Assembly (NCBI RefSeq): GCF_004959855.1
Contig: NZ_SPNT01000015.1
Coordinates: 1-54,531, forward strand
Direction of reading: 5' to 3'
Origin: Nitratireductor sp. XY-223
GTDB lineage: Bacteria > Pseudomonadota > Alphaproteobacteria > Rhizobiales > Rhizobiaceae
DNA: 54,531 bases
The translations under genes were made by a program, and so were the position numbers. How positions within the stretch are numbered: position 1 is the first letter of the stretch; each line of letters starts with the position of its first letter. The notes under the pieces are model-generated. The model was not told where the DNA came from and did no database searches. It saw only the letters and a program-made list of their open reading frames with translations. Positions 27,891 through 36,974 of this stretch are shown one piece after another.

Positions 27891-27965
27891 TCTTGTCTCC
27901 CTGTTTTCCGGGCCGTGTGGCGCGGTTTCGCAAGGAATACTGGATTGGATTTTACTGACACGGGA

Positions 27966-27996
27966 GTGACGAAATCGCTGCGTTCAAATCCGTCAC
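27966..27996. promoter_or_regulatory. Inverted repeat ahead of rdfS
   Basis: GTGACG (27966-27971) and CGTCAC (27991-27996) form 6-bp arms with a 19-nt spacer between the fseA-like stop and the rdfS start. It could be a binding site for the activator at the rdfS promoter or the 3' stem of the upstream transcript. Evidence is weak. Confidence 0.2.
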
Positions 27997-28003
27997 CACT
28001 CGG

Positions 28004-28825
28004 TCATAGGAACTTGCGATAGCCGCCGCGCATAAGTGACAGGCCGGCATTTCGGCTGCGCCAGACCTGTTTCTTAAGCGCCTCGTCTCCGCTCGCCGAC
28101 CAGGAAAGCCGCGTCAATCGCAGGGCGCGAAACACATGCGCCGTGTCCTGCAACGATCCGCCCGTCTGGTGACATTCGAGCGCAACCAGCTGTTTCTTCC
28201 GGTTCAGACGAGCGGTTCTTGAGAGTGTTCGCATGTCGCGACAGCGCCGTTGTTTGAGTGCCGACGTGGTCCAGATCAGCGCCTTGGTTCCGCGCTCGAC
28301 GGATGCAAATCCATGCAGGTGGAACGTCAGATTCACCGGTCGAAGCAGGACATTGGTGCCTTCTACGCTGACGCTGACCGAGGTTTTTTCCGAGCGAACG
28401 ACGATCTCCTGCCGCTCAGTGCCGCACAGGATCGCCGCGCAGTTCCTGTCGCGAAACAGATCAAGATCGGCCTCATCGCTGTCGGTTCCGACGCAAAGTG
28501 AGGAGGCGTTGACCGTGTGCGTGAGGGCGGATTTCAGCCAGAATATATCGGCCTGCCGCGCATTGAGATCGGGATCGACAAAGGCAGCAAGACCCCATTT
28601 CGCGGCGTCGTTAAGACAGCCCCGTGGCCGATAAATCCGCACGCCGGAGGCGTGCGAAACGGGCCTAGCCGCCTTCTTCCGGCTCGCGCGATAGTCACTT
28701 CGGTATTCGGGATTGTGCCGCAGGAACTCCCAGGCCCAATCGGAATCGGAGAGGCTGTCGGCATAATCATAGTCGCTTGGCGACCTGCCGAACGCGGCAA
28801 TAAAGCCCTCTGCCCGCTTCGCCAT
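28004..28825 (-). CDS. FseA-like transcriptional activator (DUF6499 + DUF2285, single frame)
   Basis: N-terminal DUF6499 pattern SPSDYDYADSLSDSDWAWEFLRHN, and a C-terminal DUF2285 region from about residue 190 to the end (RMRDMRTL-type helices, GGSLQDTAHVFRALRLTRLSW). In ICEMlSymR7A these two domains are separate frames (msi172/msi171) fused by programmed ribosomal frameshifting to make FseA, which activates rdfS. Here both are in one uninterrupted frame directly upstream of rdfS. The ATG at 28825 is the first good start. No QseM-like antiactivator gene is seen nearby. Confidence 0.8.
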   Translation of the reverse strand: MAKRAEGFIAAFGRSPSDYDYADSLSDSDWAWEFLRHNPEYRSDYRASRKKAARPVSHASGVRIYRPRGCLNDAAKWGLAAFVDPDLNARQADIFWLKSALTHTVNASSLCVGTDSDEADLDLFRDRNCAAILCGTERQEIVVRSEKTSVSVSVEGTNVLLRPVNLTFHLHGFASVERGTKALIWTTSALKQRRCRDMRTLSRTARLNRKKQLVALECHQTGGSLQDTAHVFRALRLTRLSWSASGDEALKKQVWRSRNAGLSLMRGGYRKFL

Positions 28826-28870
28826 CAATGCTGCCTGCGCTCCGCGATAACATATTCGATTGAATTAGTG

Positions 28871-28893
28871 ACAATGGAATCCGATTGCATTGT
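28871..28893. promoter_or_regulatory. Palindrome upstream of the FseA-like gene
   Basis: ACAATG-N11-CATTGT, a perfect 6-bp-arm inverted repeat, lies 45 bp upstream of the activator start within AT-rich DNA and is a candidate operator. A loose minus-strand TTGTCA sequence overlaps it and could be a -35 box. Confidence 0.3.
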
Positions 28894-28927
28894 GGCAACT
28901 TATGCAACCAACGGTAATCTAATTAGA

Positions 28928-28955
28928 AAACCCCCGCATCGACGGATGCGAGGGT
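28928..28955 (-). terminator. Rho-independent terminator of the DUF736 gene
   Basis: On the minus strand AACCCTCGCATC-CGTC-GATGCGGGGGTT forms a strong hairpin with one bulged base, followed by TTTTCTAATT. It lies 20 bp after the stop of the DUF736 gene and separates that transcript from the activator gene. Confidence 0.75.
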
Positions 28956-28975
28956 TGTTCGCAAGAACCGGTTGC

Positions 28976-29299
28976 TCAGTCCCGTGGGTTCCAGATCAGC
29001 GCGAAGACGTTGTCGTCGTCCTGGCCGGCAGCCTTGCCGAGATTGGCGTAGAGCTTCTTCGGGCCGAATTCCGGGGCGGCGATGGAAAGCGAGACATAGT
29101 CCTTACCCGAGGTCTCGGACTTTCGGACCCAGGCGGCGCCGACTTCGATGCCCTCAGCAAGGACCCGGTAGTCGGGCTGTGTTTCGCTGGTCTTACCGCC
29201 GTTCGGCGTGATGGCGATTTCGGCGCGAATTGAGAGTGTCTTGAGTTCTCCTGTGAACCGTCCGTCCTTGTGTTTGGTGACATATCCGATTGCAGCCAT
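28976..29299 (-). CDS. DUF736 family protein
   Basis: About 107 residues matching DUF736: IGYVTKHKDGRFTGELKTL, GAAWVRKSETSGKDYVSLS, APEFGPKKLYANLG and ending FALIWNPRD. The family is small, almost confined to proteobacterial mobile elements and of unknown function. The ATG at 29299 has AAGGAG 7 nt upstream, so the longer opening to 29338 is not used. It is monocistronic with its own terminator. Confidence 0.88.
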   Translation of the reverse strand: MAAIGYVTKHKDGRFTGELKTLSIRAEIAITPNGGKTSETQPDYRVLAEGIEVGAAWVRKSETSGKDYVSLSIAAPEFGPKKLYANLGKAAGQDDDNVFALIWNPRD

Positions 29300-29698
29300 T
29301 TGTCTGCTCCTTGGTTTGAATTTGCGGCGGAAGCTCATCTTCCTGCCTGACGGCGAACCGATTGGACCTGACGGAGGTCGGGTGCATCCGGAGGACCGGA
29401 ACTTCAGTGGAGGATCGAGTGGGAACGGTTTTTTGGACGCGCAGCGTCATGCGCGAGGAGCAGCCTGCTGCGGGGAAAAAACCGTACACAATCGATTGCA
29501 CCCGAGCGACAAAGGTCTGGTATCGCCAAGGGAAGGCAGGCGGATGGGCTTTCCTCCGAATACAAAAACAAGGACCGAATGCGTCCGGCAATCGGTATCC
29601 AGCCAACAAATTGGCATGGACGACGGGGCGCGAACGCACCTTTCGCGAACGCGGCGAAAGCACTGCAACAAGCCAGATATGCAGTCAATCGAACGAAT

Positions 29699-29724
29699 GC
29701 CCCGCTGCCGGTTGGCAACGGGGC
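29699..29724. other. GC-rich hairpin after parB
   Basis: GCCCCG-C-TGCC-GGTT-GGCA-A-CGGGGC forms a long stem with one mismatch, 28 bp beyond the parB stop. No T-run follows on the minus strand, so it is a weak terminator or an mRNA 3'-end stabiliser. The remainder of the 450-bp gap 29300-29751 shows no supportable gene. Confidence 0.35.
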
Positions 29725-29751
29725 GATGCTATCGCATGGCGGACAATCCGC

Positions 29752-31479
29752 TTAAGAACGATCAGGTTCCGGTTTGAATACCTCCGCAATCCTCCGCCAG
29801 TCGGCACCGATAGCGGTCGTTTCGATCGGCGCTTTCGTGTGTCCGGTGAAGGGGAATTTCAGCCAGTCCGGAACCCAATCCTCGATCCTTTTGCGTCCGT
29901 TTTCGCCGCGCAGGCAGTCCACGACAATGCCCTTTTGAACCTTGCCGGTTGCCTGACTGTTCGCTTCGGCAACATCCTTTCCGGCAATGTCTTTCAGTAC
30001 GGCATTGATGGTTGCCTTGTCCCGCAGGAGTTCGAAGAAGATGTCGTCGGCGTGCCATTTCCCTTCTGCTCCAACAGCCAGATGAACGCCGACGGCCTCG
30101 ACAAGACAGGAACCGGATTGCAGTGTCTCGGCCATGGCGAACGTCATGATGCGCATGACGTCGGCGTCTTCCATTTCCAGCAATTTGGCGAACATCATTG
30201 CCGCCGGATAGGCGTCGCCGTTGTGGCGAACCAGCTCGGCGCGGTCCGGTTCCAAATCCAAGAGCTTGAGGACCTCAGCCCTTTCATTATCGAACTCGGA
30301 TTGGGAAGCGCTATTGCGAACCGAGGCCGCGATCTCCGGCTTGGGTGCCTTCTGCGGTTCCGGCTGCACATTCCAAAGCGCTGAACCGGCGATCATATGC
30401 GCGATGGTCAACCGCAGTGCCACCGCCGGATGGTTCAGCAGTTCGGTGCGGACCAGCGCATGGCGATGCAGTTCCAGATAGGTCTGCATGGCCTTGGTGA
30501 TTTCCGGTTTTGCGCACGCCTCAACACCGTCCCCGCCCCTTGCTGCCTTGGCGCGGGCCTCGCGAAGCGGAATATAGCCCTCATGGAAGGCCACCTCGCC
30601 ATCGTGGCGGATCGACACATAGACGCGCCCGCCCTTTTTCTTCTGCGTCTTTTCATGGTCCCACTCGCAGAAATACGCGCCGCGTTCCAGCACGTCGACG
30701 CTGGTCCAGCCCGCATCCAAAAGGGCCTGTTTTCTGGCTTCGACAGCCTCTCCTTGCAGCTTCCAGAACTGATCCGCATCGGCAAAATAGCTGTCTCCGC
30801 CAAACAGATCGGCAGCAATCGCGCCGTCATAGTCGCTCACATCAAAAAGCGCGACGGACGTTCTGATATTGTGGCCGCCGAACAGCCAGCGTTTCAACTG
30901 CTCGCCGCGCGGCGCGTAGCTGTCTTCGCCACGGTGGAGTTTGAGCCATTCAGCCTGCTGCGCCTTGCTTGCCATCGTCAGGACGCGCAGCGTCGACTGA
31001 TCGATTTCGTCGTTGCGGTACGCCGTTTTGATCGCCGGAATGAGATTGGCGAGCGCCAGCACGCGTTTGACCGTCAGGTCAGTGACGCCGAAGGTTTCGG
31101 CGATTTCGGCAATCTCCCTGCCCTCCCTGGCAAGCTTCGCGAACGCCTCGTACTGGTCCATCAGATCCATCGGCAGGCGGGCAAGATTCTCCAGCAACGA
31201 GGCCTCGACCGCTTCCGCATCGTCCTGTGTATCCATGACGGCGCAGGGCACAGGACCGAACTCGCCGGCTTCCTTTTGGACTTTCATGGCCGCGAAGTAA
31301 CGCCGGCGACCGGCGACGATTTCAAATCCATCGCCGTTCGGTCGCACGAGAAGCGGTTGCAGAATGCCGCGCTTGCGGATCGATGGCAGGATGTCCGAGA
31401 CATCCGGCGCTTTCCTTCCGTGCCGGACATTCACCTTGGTGAGTTTCAGTTCCTCAAGCGGGATATGACGCAGTTCCAT
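29752..31479 (-). CDS. ParB/Spo0J-family protein of the mobile element
   Basis: A 575-residue ParB-like protein. The ParB/sulfiredoxin-like nucleotide-binding domain covers residues about 1-100 (NVRHGRKAPDVSDILPSI, QPLLVRP, IVAGRRRYFAAMK and ENLARLPMDLMDQYEAF), followed by a helix-turn-helix IAETFGVTDLTVKRVLALA. The long C-terminal part is typical of the ICE/plasmid version and much longer than chromosomal ParB. No ParA is next to it, so a role in gene regulation or replication control of the excised form is as likely as partition. Confidence 0.88.
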   Translation of the reverse strand: MELRHIPLEELKLTKVNVRHGRKAPDVSDILPSIRKRGILQPLLVRPNGDGFEIVAGRRRYFAAMKVQKEAGEFGPVPCAVMDTQDDAEAVEASLLENLARLPMDLMDQYEAFAKLAREGREIAEIAETFGVTDLTVKRVLALANLIPAIKTAYRNDEIDQSTLRVLTMASKAQQAEWLKLHRGEDSYAPRGEQLKRWLFGGHNIRTSVALFDVSDYDGAIAADLFGGDSYFADADQFWKLQGEAVEARKQALLDAGWTSVDVLERGAYFCEWDHEKTQKKKGGRVYVSIRHDGEVAFHEGYIPLREARAKAARGGDGVEACAKPEITKAMQTYLELHRHALVRTELLNHPAVALRLTIAHMIAGSALWNVQPEPQKAPKPEIAASVRNSASQSEFDNERAEVLKLLDLEPDRAELVRHNGDAYPAAMMFAKLLEMEDADVMRIMTFAMAETLQSGSCLVEAVGVHLAVGAEGKWHADDIFFELLRDKATINAVLKDIAGKDVAEANSQATGKVQKGIVVDCLRGENGRKRIEDWVPDWLKFPFTGHTKAPIETTAIGADWRRIAEVFKPEPDRS

Positions 31480-31527
31480 GGGTCATTCCTTTCATGGATC
31501 GAATAAAAGATGAGTGCTTGCAGGCGG

Positions 31528-32469
31528 CTAAGCCGCCCGCCCTGTCGGCTCAGTGGAGCCGAATTGATCGAAGGCGAGCAGGAAATCGGCGGCTTTCGAG
31601 GCCTGACTGGCGGCGCGGAAGATCGCCCGCTTGTCGCTTTTGAGGAGGTCCAGCCATGTGCCGAGATAGTCGGCATGGCGCACCGTCGGTACGATTTCGA
31701 GACTAGCGCAGGTGAAGGCCGCGCATAACTCCGCGACCAATTCCTCGCGCGCATAGGCTTGCGATTTCCGCCTGCCCGACTGATCGCGGGCGAGCCGAGA
31801 CCCATGCCCGGTCCAGTGCCCGAGTTCGTGAAACAGGGTTCGGTAGTAATTGACCTGATCGGCAAAAGCGGGCTGCGGCGGCACTTGCACGACATCATGC
31901 GCCGGGCTGTAGAAAGCCATACCGCCACCGATCCGTATCGTCGCACCGGTGGCACTTGCCACCCGTTCAGCACGGGGTACGATCTCCTGTTCGGGCAATG
32001 GGGCTGCGCCGATTACGACATCATCCGGCAGGCCGTCGCACTGGTCGGCGTTGAAGACGCGGTAGCGTTTGAGGAACGGAACGCTTTGCGTTTCACCTTC
32101 GTCAGTGCCTTTCCGCTCCGCATCCTTCGGCACAAACCGGTCGACATAGCAGATGATTTCGCCATGCTCACCCTTGCGGACCGTGCCGCCGAGGTCGTTT
32201 GCCTGTTTGAACGTCAGCCAGTTTTGCGATGCGTATCCGTGTTCAATGACCGCACCCCACAGGATCAAGATGTTGATGCCGGAATAGCAACGGGTAGTGA
32301 CGGCGTTCCTCGGAAGGCCGACAGCGCAGGCGCAATGGTCCGCATTCCAAGGCCGAACCCACGGAAACCGCCCCTCCTCCAGTTCGGCAACAATCCTGTC
32401 CGTGATCTCCTGATAGAGGTCACTGCGCGGCTTGCTCTGGGTGTTTTGCCGTTTTGTCTTGGTCGTCAT
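31528..32469 (-). CDS. ArdC-family antirestriction protein
   Basis: Protects incoming single-stranded DNA during conjugation from host restriction. The N-terminal ssDNA-binding domain (DLYQEITDRIVAELEEG, YSGINILILW, NWLTFKQANDLGG, VRKGEHGE) is followed by a metallopeptidase-like domain with HELGHWTGH and YAREELVAEL. The ATG at 32469 follows GAAGGGA at a proper distance; the longer reading from a TTG at 32490 is unlikely. It lies 48 bp upstream of parB on the same strand. The 289 bp beyond its start contain no clear gene. Confidence 0.92.
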   Translation of the reverse strand: MTTKTKRQNTQSKPRSDLYQEITDRIVAELEEGRFPWVRPWNADHCACAVGLPRNAVTTRCYSGINILILWGAVIEHGYASQNWLTFKQANDLGGTVRKGEHGEIICYVDRFVPKDAERKGTDEGETQSVPFLKRYRVFNADQCDGLPDDVVIGAAPLPEQEIVPRAERVASATGATIRIGGGMAFYSPAHDVVQVPPQPAFADQVNYYRTLFHELGHWTGHGSRLARDQSGRRKSQAYAREELVAELCAAFTCASLEIVPTVRHADYLGTWLDLLKSDKRAIFRAASQASKAADFLLAFDQFGSTEPTGRAA

Positions 32470-32758
32470 GACAATTCCCTTCGTTTCCAATCAAACTCCA
32501 ACCCACCCCGGGAAGCGGGGTGGGCGGCGAACATCGAAGGGAAGGCCCGCTGAAACGAGGCGCGCGGCACCCGAAGGGCCGCAAGGAGGAACGACTGGAG
32601 GACCGGCTGAGCCGTTCGCATCAGAGAAACGAAGACGTGAGAAAGATACGGATCAGCCGGTTGCGGCGTGCCGCAGCGGGCCTATCCCGAAGAGCCGCCC
32701 ACCCAAGCGCACCGGGGGCCTGCAAAAACGACATGAACAATCATGCCCAACGACAACT

Positions 32759-33355
32759 TTAGATGATCTCGCGCGACCCACCGGCCTGTTGCTGTTCCGT
32801 CCAAATTGCCTCCAGCGCCTTGCGCCGGATGTGGTCGTCCGTCTTGGCGGTCCACTCGTAAAGCAGGTTTTGAAGCGGCATTGGAACGATGCAATATTGG
32901 TTCAGGCGATCGATCGAAAGTTGCCGCTTTTCGACATTCAGTGATGGGCTGAGGTCGACAATGACATGGGTGTTGAAGCCAATCGGCTGGGCTTCAAGCG
33001 CTGCGGCCGTCACGACATCGTCCAGCCAGAAGCCACAGATAAAGAGCTGGTCACGCCCCTCTTTCCGCATTGCATTCAGCAGGTCCTTGTTCGACCAGAC
33101 CGGACGATCATGCTCAAAACCGAACACGCGCGGTTTGTTCTTTTCGCACGGCGTTGAAAGCCACATTTCCCCGGAAGATTTACCCTGCGACACGGCAAAA
33201 TACCGCGGGACCAGGGCCAGGTCCGCCGCACTCGAGATACGCTTGAACTGCACCGCCAATTGGCGCTTCAAGTCGGAACCAAGGCGGCAGGCGTTTGCAT
33301 GCCAAGGATCAATGATGAGCAGCTGCGAATTCTCTGGAACAGCCAGCACCGGCAT
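32759..33355 (-). CDS. Isochorismatase-fold protein lacking the catalytic cysteine
   Basis: A 198-residue protein with a fold pattern like cysteine hydrolases: LLIIDPWHANA at the first strand and LFICGFWLDDVVTAAALEA with IGFNTHVIVDLSPS at the late strands. The position of the nucleophile in (T)DCC/DCV motifs reads LDDVV, with no cysteine, so hydrolase activity is unlikely. It sits between ardC and the peptide operon, on the same strand as both. Function unknown; a binding or regulatory role is a guess. Confidence 0.55.
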   Translation of the reverse strand: MPVLAVPENSQLLIIDPWHANACRLGSDLKRQLAVQFKRISSAADLALVPRYFAVSQGKSSGEMWLSTPCEKNKPRVFGFEHDRPVWSNKDLLNAMRKEGRDQLFICGFWLDDVVTAAALEAQPIGFNTHVIVDLSPSLNVEKRQLSIDRLNQYCIVPMPLQNLLYEWTAKTDDHIRRKALEAIWTEQQQAGGSREII

Positions 33356-33488
33356 AGAATTTCCCCTCCACCATCAACTTGAGGATACCCGGCGGCAACA
33401 CGGAGGCCACCGCCGGGTGGGGTCCGCCCTGGGAGGAGCGTGAATTGCGCAGCCGTTAACGGACGTTGTCCGGGAAGCGGCCGATTTC

Positions 33489-34967
33489 TCATGGCCTTGG
33501 CAGTGCGTTGCCGATATCCCAGAACACACCGGTCATGATCTGCAGACCTTCCTTGAGGATCGGCGCGAGCGCGTGTTCGTCAGGGGCGTGCTGACCGCAT
33601 TCCGGATAGGAGTGGGGTATCCAGACCGTAGGCATGCCAAGAATGTCGGAAAAGCAGTCGTTTGGGAGGGATGCCGCCAGATTGGGAAGGCGCACGGGCG
33701 GCTGACCGGTCGTGTCCTCGATGGAATTGGCCACGAACTCGACCCATGGGTGGTCGGGATCCTGCCTTGTGGCGGCAAGGTCGACCGCATGGTTCGGTTC
33801 GATCGCGATATCATCGAACCCGGCTGCATCCAGATGCGCGCGAAGGTCCTCAAGCGCAGACTTCGGCTCTATTCCGACAACGAACCGAAGCTGGCAAGCG
33901 GCGATGGCTTCTCCCTGGATTGCGTTGACCGGATTGTCGGAATCGCCACTGCTGATCGCGACGACCGCAAAGCTGTTCCAGGCATAGAGCCGTTCGGCGA
34001 GCGTCAAACCGGGTTCGCCCCAGTCGCGGTCGACGCTGGTATCGTCGTCAGAACCGCCGATCGGACAATCCGCCAAGGCTTCCTTTATCGCCGGCGACGG
34101 GGGTTCCGGGCGCCATCCCTCGACGAGGAGGCGACCGTTGGAATCGGCAATCGATGCGATTGCGTGGGAGAGCCGAATGACGGGATCCTTCAGAACTCCT
34201 CCCCAGTTTCCGGAATGGAAATTCCGCTTGCGGAAACGTGCCCTCAAATTGAAGTTGAGGTTGCCCCGCGCGCCCATATAGATCGTCGGCCGGTCCGCCT
34301 GCAGTCTCGGGCCGTCGGATGCGATCAGCACGTCGGCATTCAGAACATGCCGGTGCTGCCTGCAGAATACGTGCATGCCCGGGGAGCCGATTTCCTCGCT
34401 CATATCCAGCAGGAAACGCGTGTTGAAGCCCAACCTTCCTTCGTCGGCAATCAGACAGTGGATGGCAGAAAGCGCTGTCCAGTGCTGACCCTTGTTGTCG
34501 ACCGTGCCACGCCCGTACCACTTTTCTCCGACAACTGTCACTGCCCAGGGGTCGAGATCGTTGCTCCATTGATCTTCCATCCCCGGCACGACATCACCGT
34601 GCCCGTAAATCAGCACCGTCGGCAATCCGCGGTCTTCGAAACGCTCTGCGACCAGGAACGGGACCCCGGCTGGATCGGGATTGTCGTAAATCTGCCAATC
34701 GAACCCGAGAGGTCTCAGTTTGTCGGCAATAACGGAGCTCATATAGTGTTCCAGGCAGTTCCGGAACTGAGGATCCTGGCTTTCTGTTCGGATGGCCACA
34801 AGATCACGTAGCCCTGAAAGAAAATGGCCGTTTTCGAAGAAATCGGTGGCCGCTTCGATGGAAGATTGTCGAGACATCTGCTTTCCGTGCTTTTTCATTG
34901 CAGGGTTTTCGGTCGGGCGGCGGTTTGGTGAACCACTGCCGGTATCGTCATGACTGTCCGAACTCAT
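33489..34967 (-). CDS. M20-family metallopeptidase
   Basis: Zinc-dependent exopeptidase or deacylase of the M20 (dipeptidase/ArgE-like) family. Metal-binding motifs are YGHGDVVPG near residue 125, GRGTVDNKGQ with bridging aspartate, the catalytic MSEEIGSPG and HSYPECGQHAPDEH at the end. The start ATG overlaps the importer ATPase stop by 4 bp, so it is the last gene of the peptide operon. It probably cleaves the imported peptide or acyl-amino acid in the cytoplasm. Confidence 0.9.
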   Translation of the reverse strand: MSSDSHDDTGSGSPNRRPTENPAMKKHGKQMSRQSSIEAATDFFENGHFLSGLRDLVAIRTESQDPQFRNCLEHYMSSVIADKLRPLGFDWQIYDNPDPAGVPFLVAERFEDRGLPTVLIYGHGDVVPGMEDQWSNDLDPWAVTVVGEKWYGRGTVDNKGQHWTALSAIHCLIADEGRLGFNTRFLLDMSEEIGSPGMHVFCRQHRHVLNADVLIASDGPRLQADRPTIYMGARGNLNFNLRARFRKRNFHSGNWGGVLKDPVIRLSHAIASIADSNGRLLVEGWRPEPPSPAIKEALADCPIGGSDDDTSVDRDWGEPGLTLAERLYAWNSFAVVAISSGDSDNPVNAIQGEAIAACQLRFVVGIEPKSALEDLRAHLDAAGFDDIAIEPNHAVDLAATRQDPDHPWVEFVANSIEDTTGQPPVRLPNLAASLPNDCFSDILGMPTVWIPHSYPECGQHAPDEHALAPILKEGLQIMTGVFWDIGNALPRP

Positions 34968-35965
34968 GGCTTTGCGTCTGCCATGAACTGTCCGCCGCCA
35001 CTGTCATAATGCATACAGGCGATACGCGCCTCGCCCTCGATACGCTCCTGCGGCTCTGTGCCAGAGCAGTCGCCCTGCGCCATCGGACAGCGAGGATGAA
35101 AACTGCAGCCGGTCGGCGGTTCGAGCGGGTTCGGGAATTCACCGGCAAGATGAACATCCGGTACGCCGAGTTCCGGATTTGGCGAAAGCACCGATTCCAG
35201 CAAGGCCTTTGTATAAGGGTGGCGGGGGCGACTGAAGATCTCCCGGGCCGGCGCTTCTTCAACGATGCGCCCAAGATACATGACCGCGATCCGGTCGGCG
35301 ATATGTTCAATGACCGAAAGGTCGTGACTGATGACGAGGTAGGTTAGGCTTAATTCCTTGCGCAAATCCATGAGCAGATTGAGGATCTGCGACTGAACAG
35401 ACACATCAAGGGCCGATGTCGGTTCGTCGCAAATGACGATCCGCGGCCGCAGGATCAGCGCACGTGCAATCGCGACCCTTTGTCTTTGACCGCCCGACAT
35501 TTGACTGGGATAGCTGTCCATTAGGCGCCGCGGCAATCCGACGAGATCAAGCGTTTCGGTGACACGTTTGTCCCAATTTTCCGGATCGCCGCTCTTGTGC
35601 ACGCGCAAAGGCGCGGTGACGATTTCGCGGACGGACTTGCGCGGATTGAGGGACGAATGGGGATCCTGGAACACCGGCTGTATCCTCTCGGAAATCCAGA
35701 TCCGGTCGTGGCTGGCATAGGACTGGCCATGAACGCGGACCTCACCCACGCTTGGCGCGATCAGGCCCAAAAGCAGCTTTGCCAGTGTGCTCTTGCCACA
35801 CCCGGATTCGCCGACAAGACCCAGGACCTCACCGCTTTTGAGCTTGAGGTCTATTTTCTTGACGGCGTGGAGCTGCCCGTCTTTCTTGAAGTATCCGCGA
35901 GAGACCGAGTAGACCTTGGAGACGCCTTTCAGCTCTAGCGGGATCTGAGCTGCTGCCGGTTCCAT
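34964..35965 (-). CDS. DppF/OppF-type peptide ABC transporter ATPase
   Basis: Second ATPase of a peptide importer. Walker [15 protein letters not shown], signature MSGGQRQRVAIARAL, Walker B IVICDEPTSALDVS, and a C-terminal oligopeptide-type Cys motif GCSFHPRCPMAQ. The ATG at 35965 starts one base after the dppD stop; the longer opening to 36292 only reads through dppD in another frame. Confidence 0.92.
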   Translation of the reverse strand: MEPAAAQIPLELKGVSKVYSVSRGYFKKDGQLHAVKKIDLKLKSGEVLGLVGESGCGKSTLAKLLLGLIAPSVGEVRVHGQSYASHDRIWISERIQPVFQDPHSSLNPRKSVREIVTAPLRVHKSGDPENWDKRVTETLDLVGLPRRLMDSYPSQMSGGQRQRVAIARALILRPRIVICDEPTSALDVSVQSQILNLLMDLRKELSLTYLVISHDLSVIEHIADRIAVMYLGRIVEEAPAREIFSRPRHPYTKALLESVLSPNPELGVPDVHLAGEFPNPLEPPTGCSFHPRCPMAQGDCSGTEPQERIEGEARIACMHYDSGGGQFMADAKP

Positions 35966-35966
35966 A

Positions 35967-36965
35967 CTACGCTGCCTCCCATCGTAATTCGTCCAGTTCG
36001 GCCGATGCCAATACGCACCTGCAAGCATGACTCGATCCTCTTTCGGTAAGATCCGGTTCCCGTTCGCAAAGGGGAGCGGCGTAGGGGCAGCGGGAGGAAA
36101 ACCCACAACTTGAAGATTCTCCGATGAATGCCGGAACAACACCCGGAATGGAACCCAAGGGTTCACCAGATGCGGTTTTACCCGGCACCGGCAAGCAGGA
36201 GAGCAGGCCCTTGGTGTAGGGGTGCAAGGGCCGGGAGAAAAGCTGACGCGCAGTTCCGGTCTCGACAAATCGTCCAGCATACATGACGGCAATCTTGTCG
36301 GCGATCCTCGCTACCACTCCCAGATCATGGGTGATGAATATCATGGCCATTCCCAGTTCACTTTGAAGTTGCTTGAGCTGCCTCAGGATCTTCGCCTGGA
36401 TTGTCACGTCCAGCGCCGTGGTCGGCTCGTCGGCGATCACCAGTTCCGGCGAACACATGAGGCTCATCGCAATCATGACCCTTTGCCTCAGTCCACCCGA
36501 CAATTGATGCGGGTATTGTGCCATTCGGCGCCCCGCCGCCGTGATCCCCACCTTCTCCAGGAGGTCGACCGCATGGTCCCGTGCTTCCCGGCGGCCCGCT
36601 CGCCGGTGCCTGATCAGCGGCTCAGCCAGCTGATCACCAATCGTGTAGACCGGATTGAGCGATGTCATCGGCTCCTGGAAGATCATCGACATCCGGTTGC
36701 CGCGCAAATCCGCCATCTGCCGCTCATTGAGCCGGCTGAGATCGATGCCGTCGAAGTGCAGACGCTCGGCCTGGTGTTCTGCCGATTTGGGCAGGAGGCC
36801 CATCAAAGCCAGGGATGACAGGGACTTGCCGCAGCCCGATTCCCCGACGATGCAAAGCGTTTCACCCTTTTCAAGCGCGAAAGACAAACCCCTTACCGGC
36901 GTGAACCGCGCCGCTCCTGCCGGGATGGTGACCCGCAGATCTTCGACCTGCAATAGACTGTTCAT
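35967..36965 (-). CDS. DppD/OppD-type peptide ABC transporter ATPase
   Basis: First ATPase of the peptide importer. Walker [15 protein letters not shown], signature [15 protein letters not shown], Walker [15 protein letters not shown], and the C-terminal [15 protein letters not shown] motif that in the family can bind an iron-sulfur cluster. It lies 9 bp after dppC and directly ahead of dppF. Confidence 0.92.
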   Translation of the reverse strand: MNSLLQVEDLRVTIPAGAARFTPVRGLSFALEKGETLCIVGESGCGKSLSSLALMGLLPKSAEHQAERLHFDGIDLSRLNERQMADLRGNRMSMIFQEPMTSLNPVYTIGDQLAEPLIRHRRAGRREARDHAVDLLEKVGITAAGRRMAQYPHQLSGGLRQRVMIAMSLMCSPELVIADEPTTALDVTIQAKILRQLKQLQSELGMAMIFITHDLGVVARIADKIAVMYAGRFVETGTARQLFSRPLHPYTKGLLSCLPVPGKTASGEPLGSIPGVVPAFIGESSSCGFSSRCPYAAPLCEREPDLTERGSSHACRCVLASAELDELRWEAA

Positions 36966-36974
36966 CCCTGTCTC

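Noticed and set aside
32759-33355. Active isochorismatase-type hydrolase
   Set aside because: The catalytic cysteine position reads LDDVV, with no cysteine.
33573-34811. Plus-strand open frame of 412 codons
   Set aside because: Antisense to the M20 peptidase; no recognisable domain or ribosome binding site.
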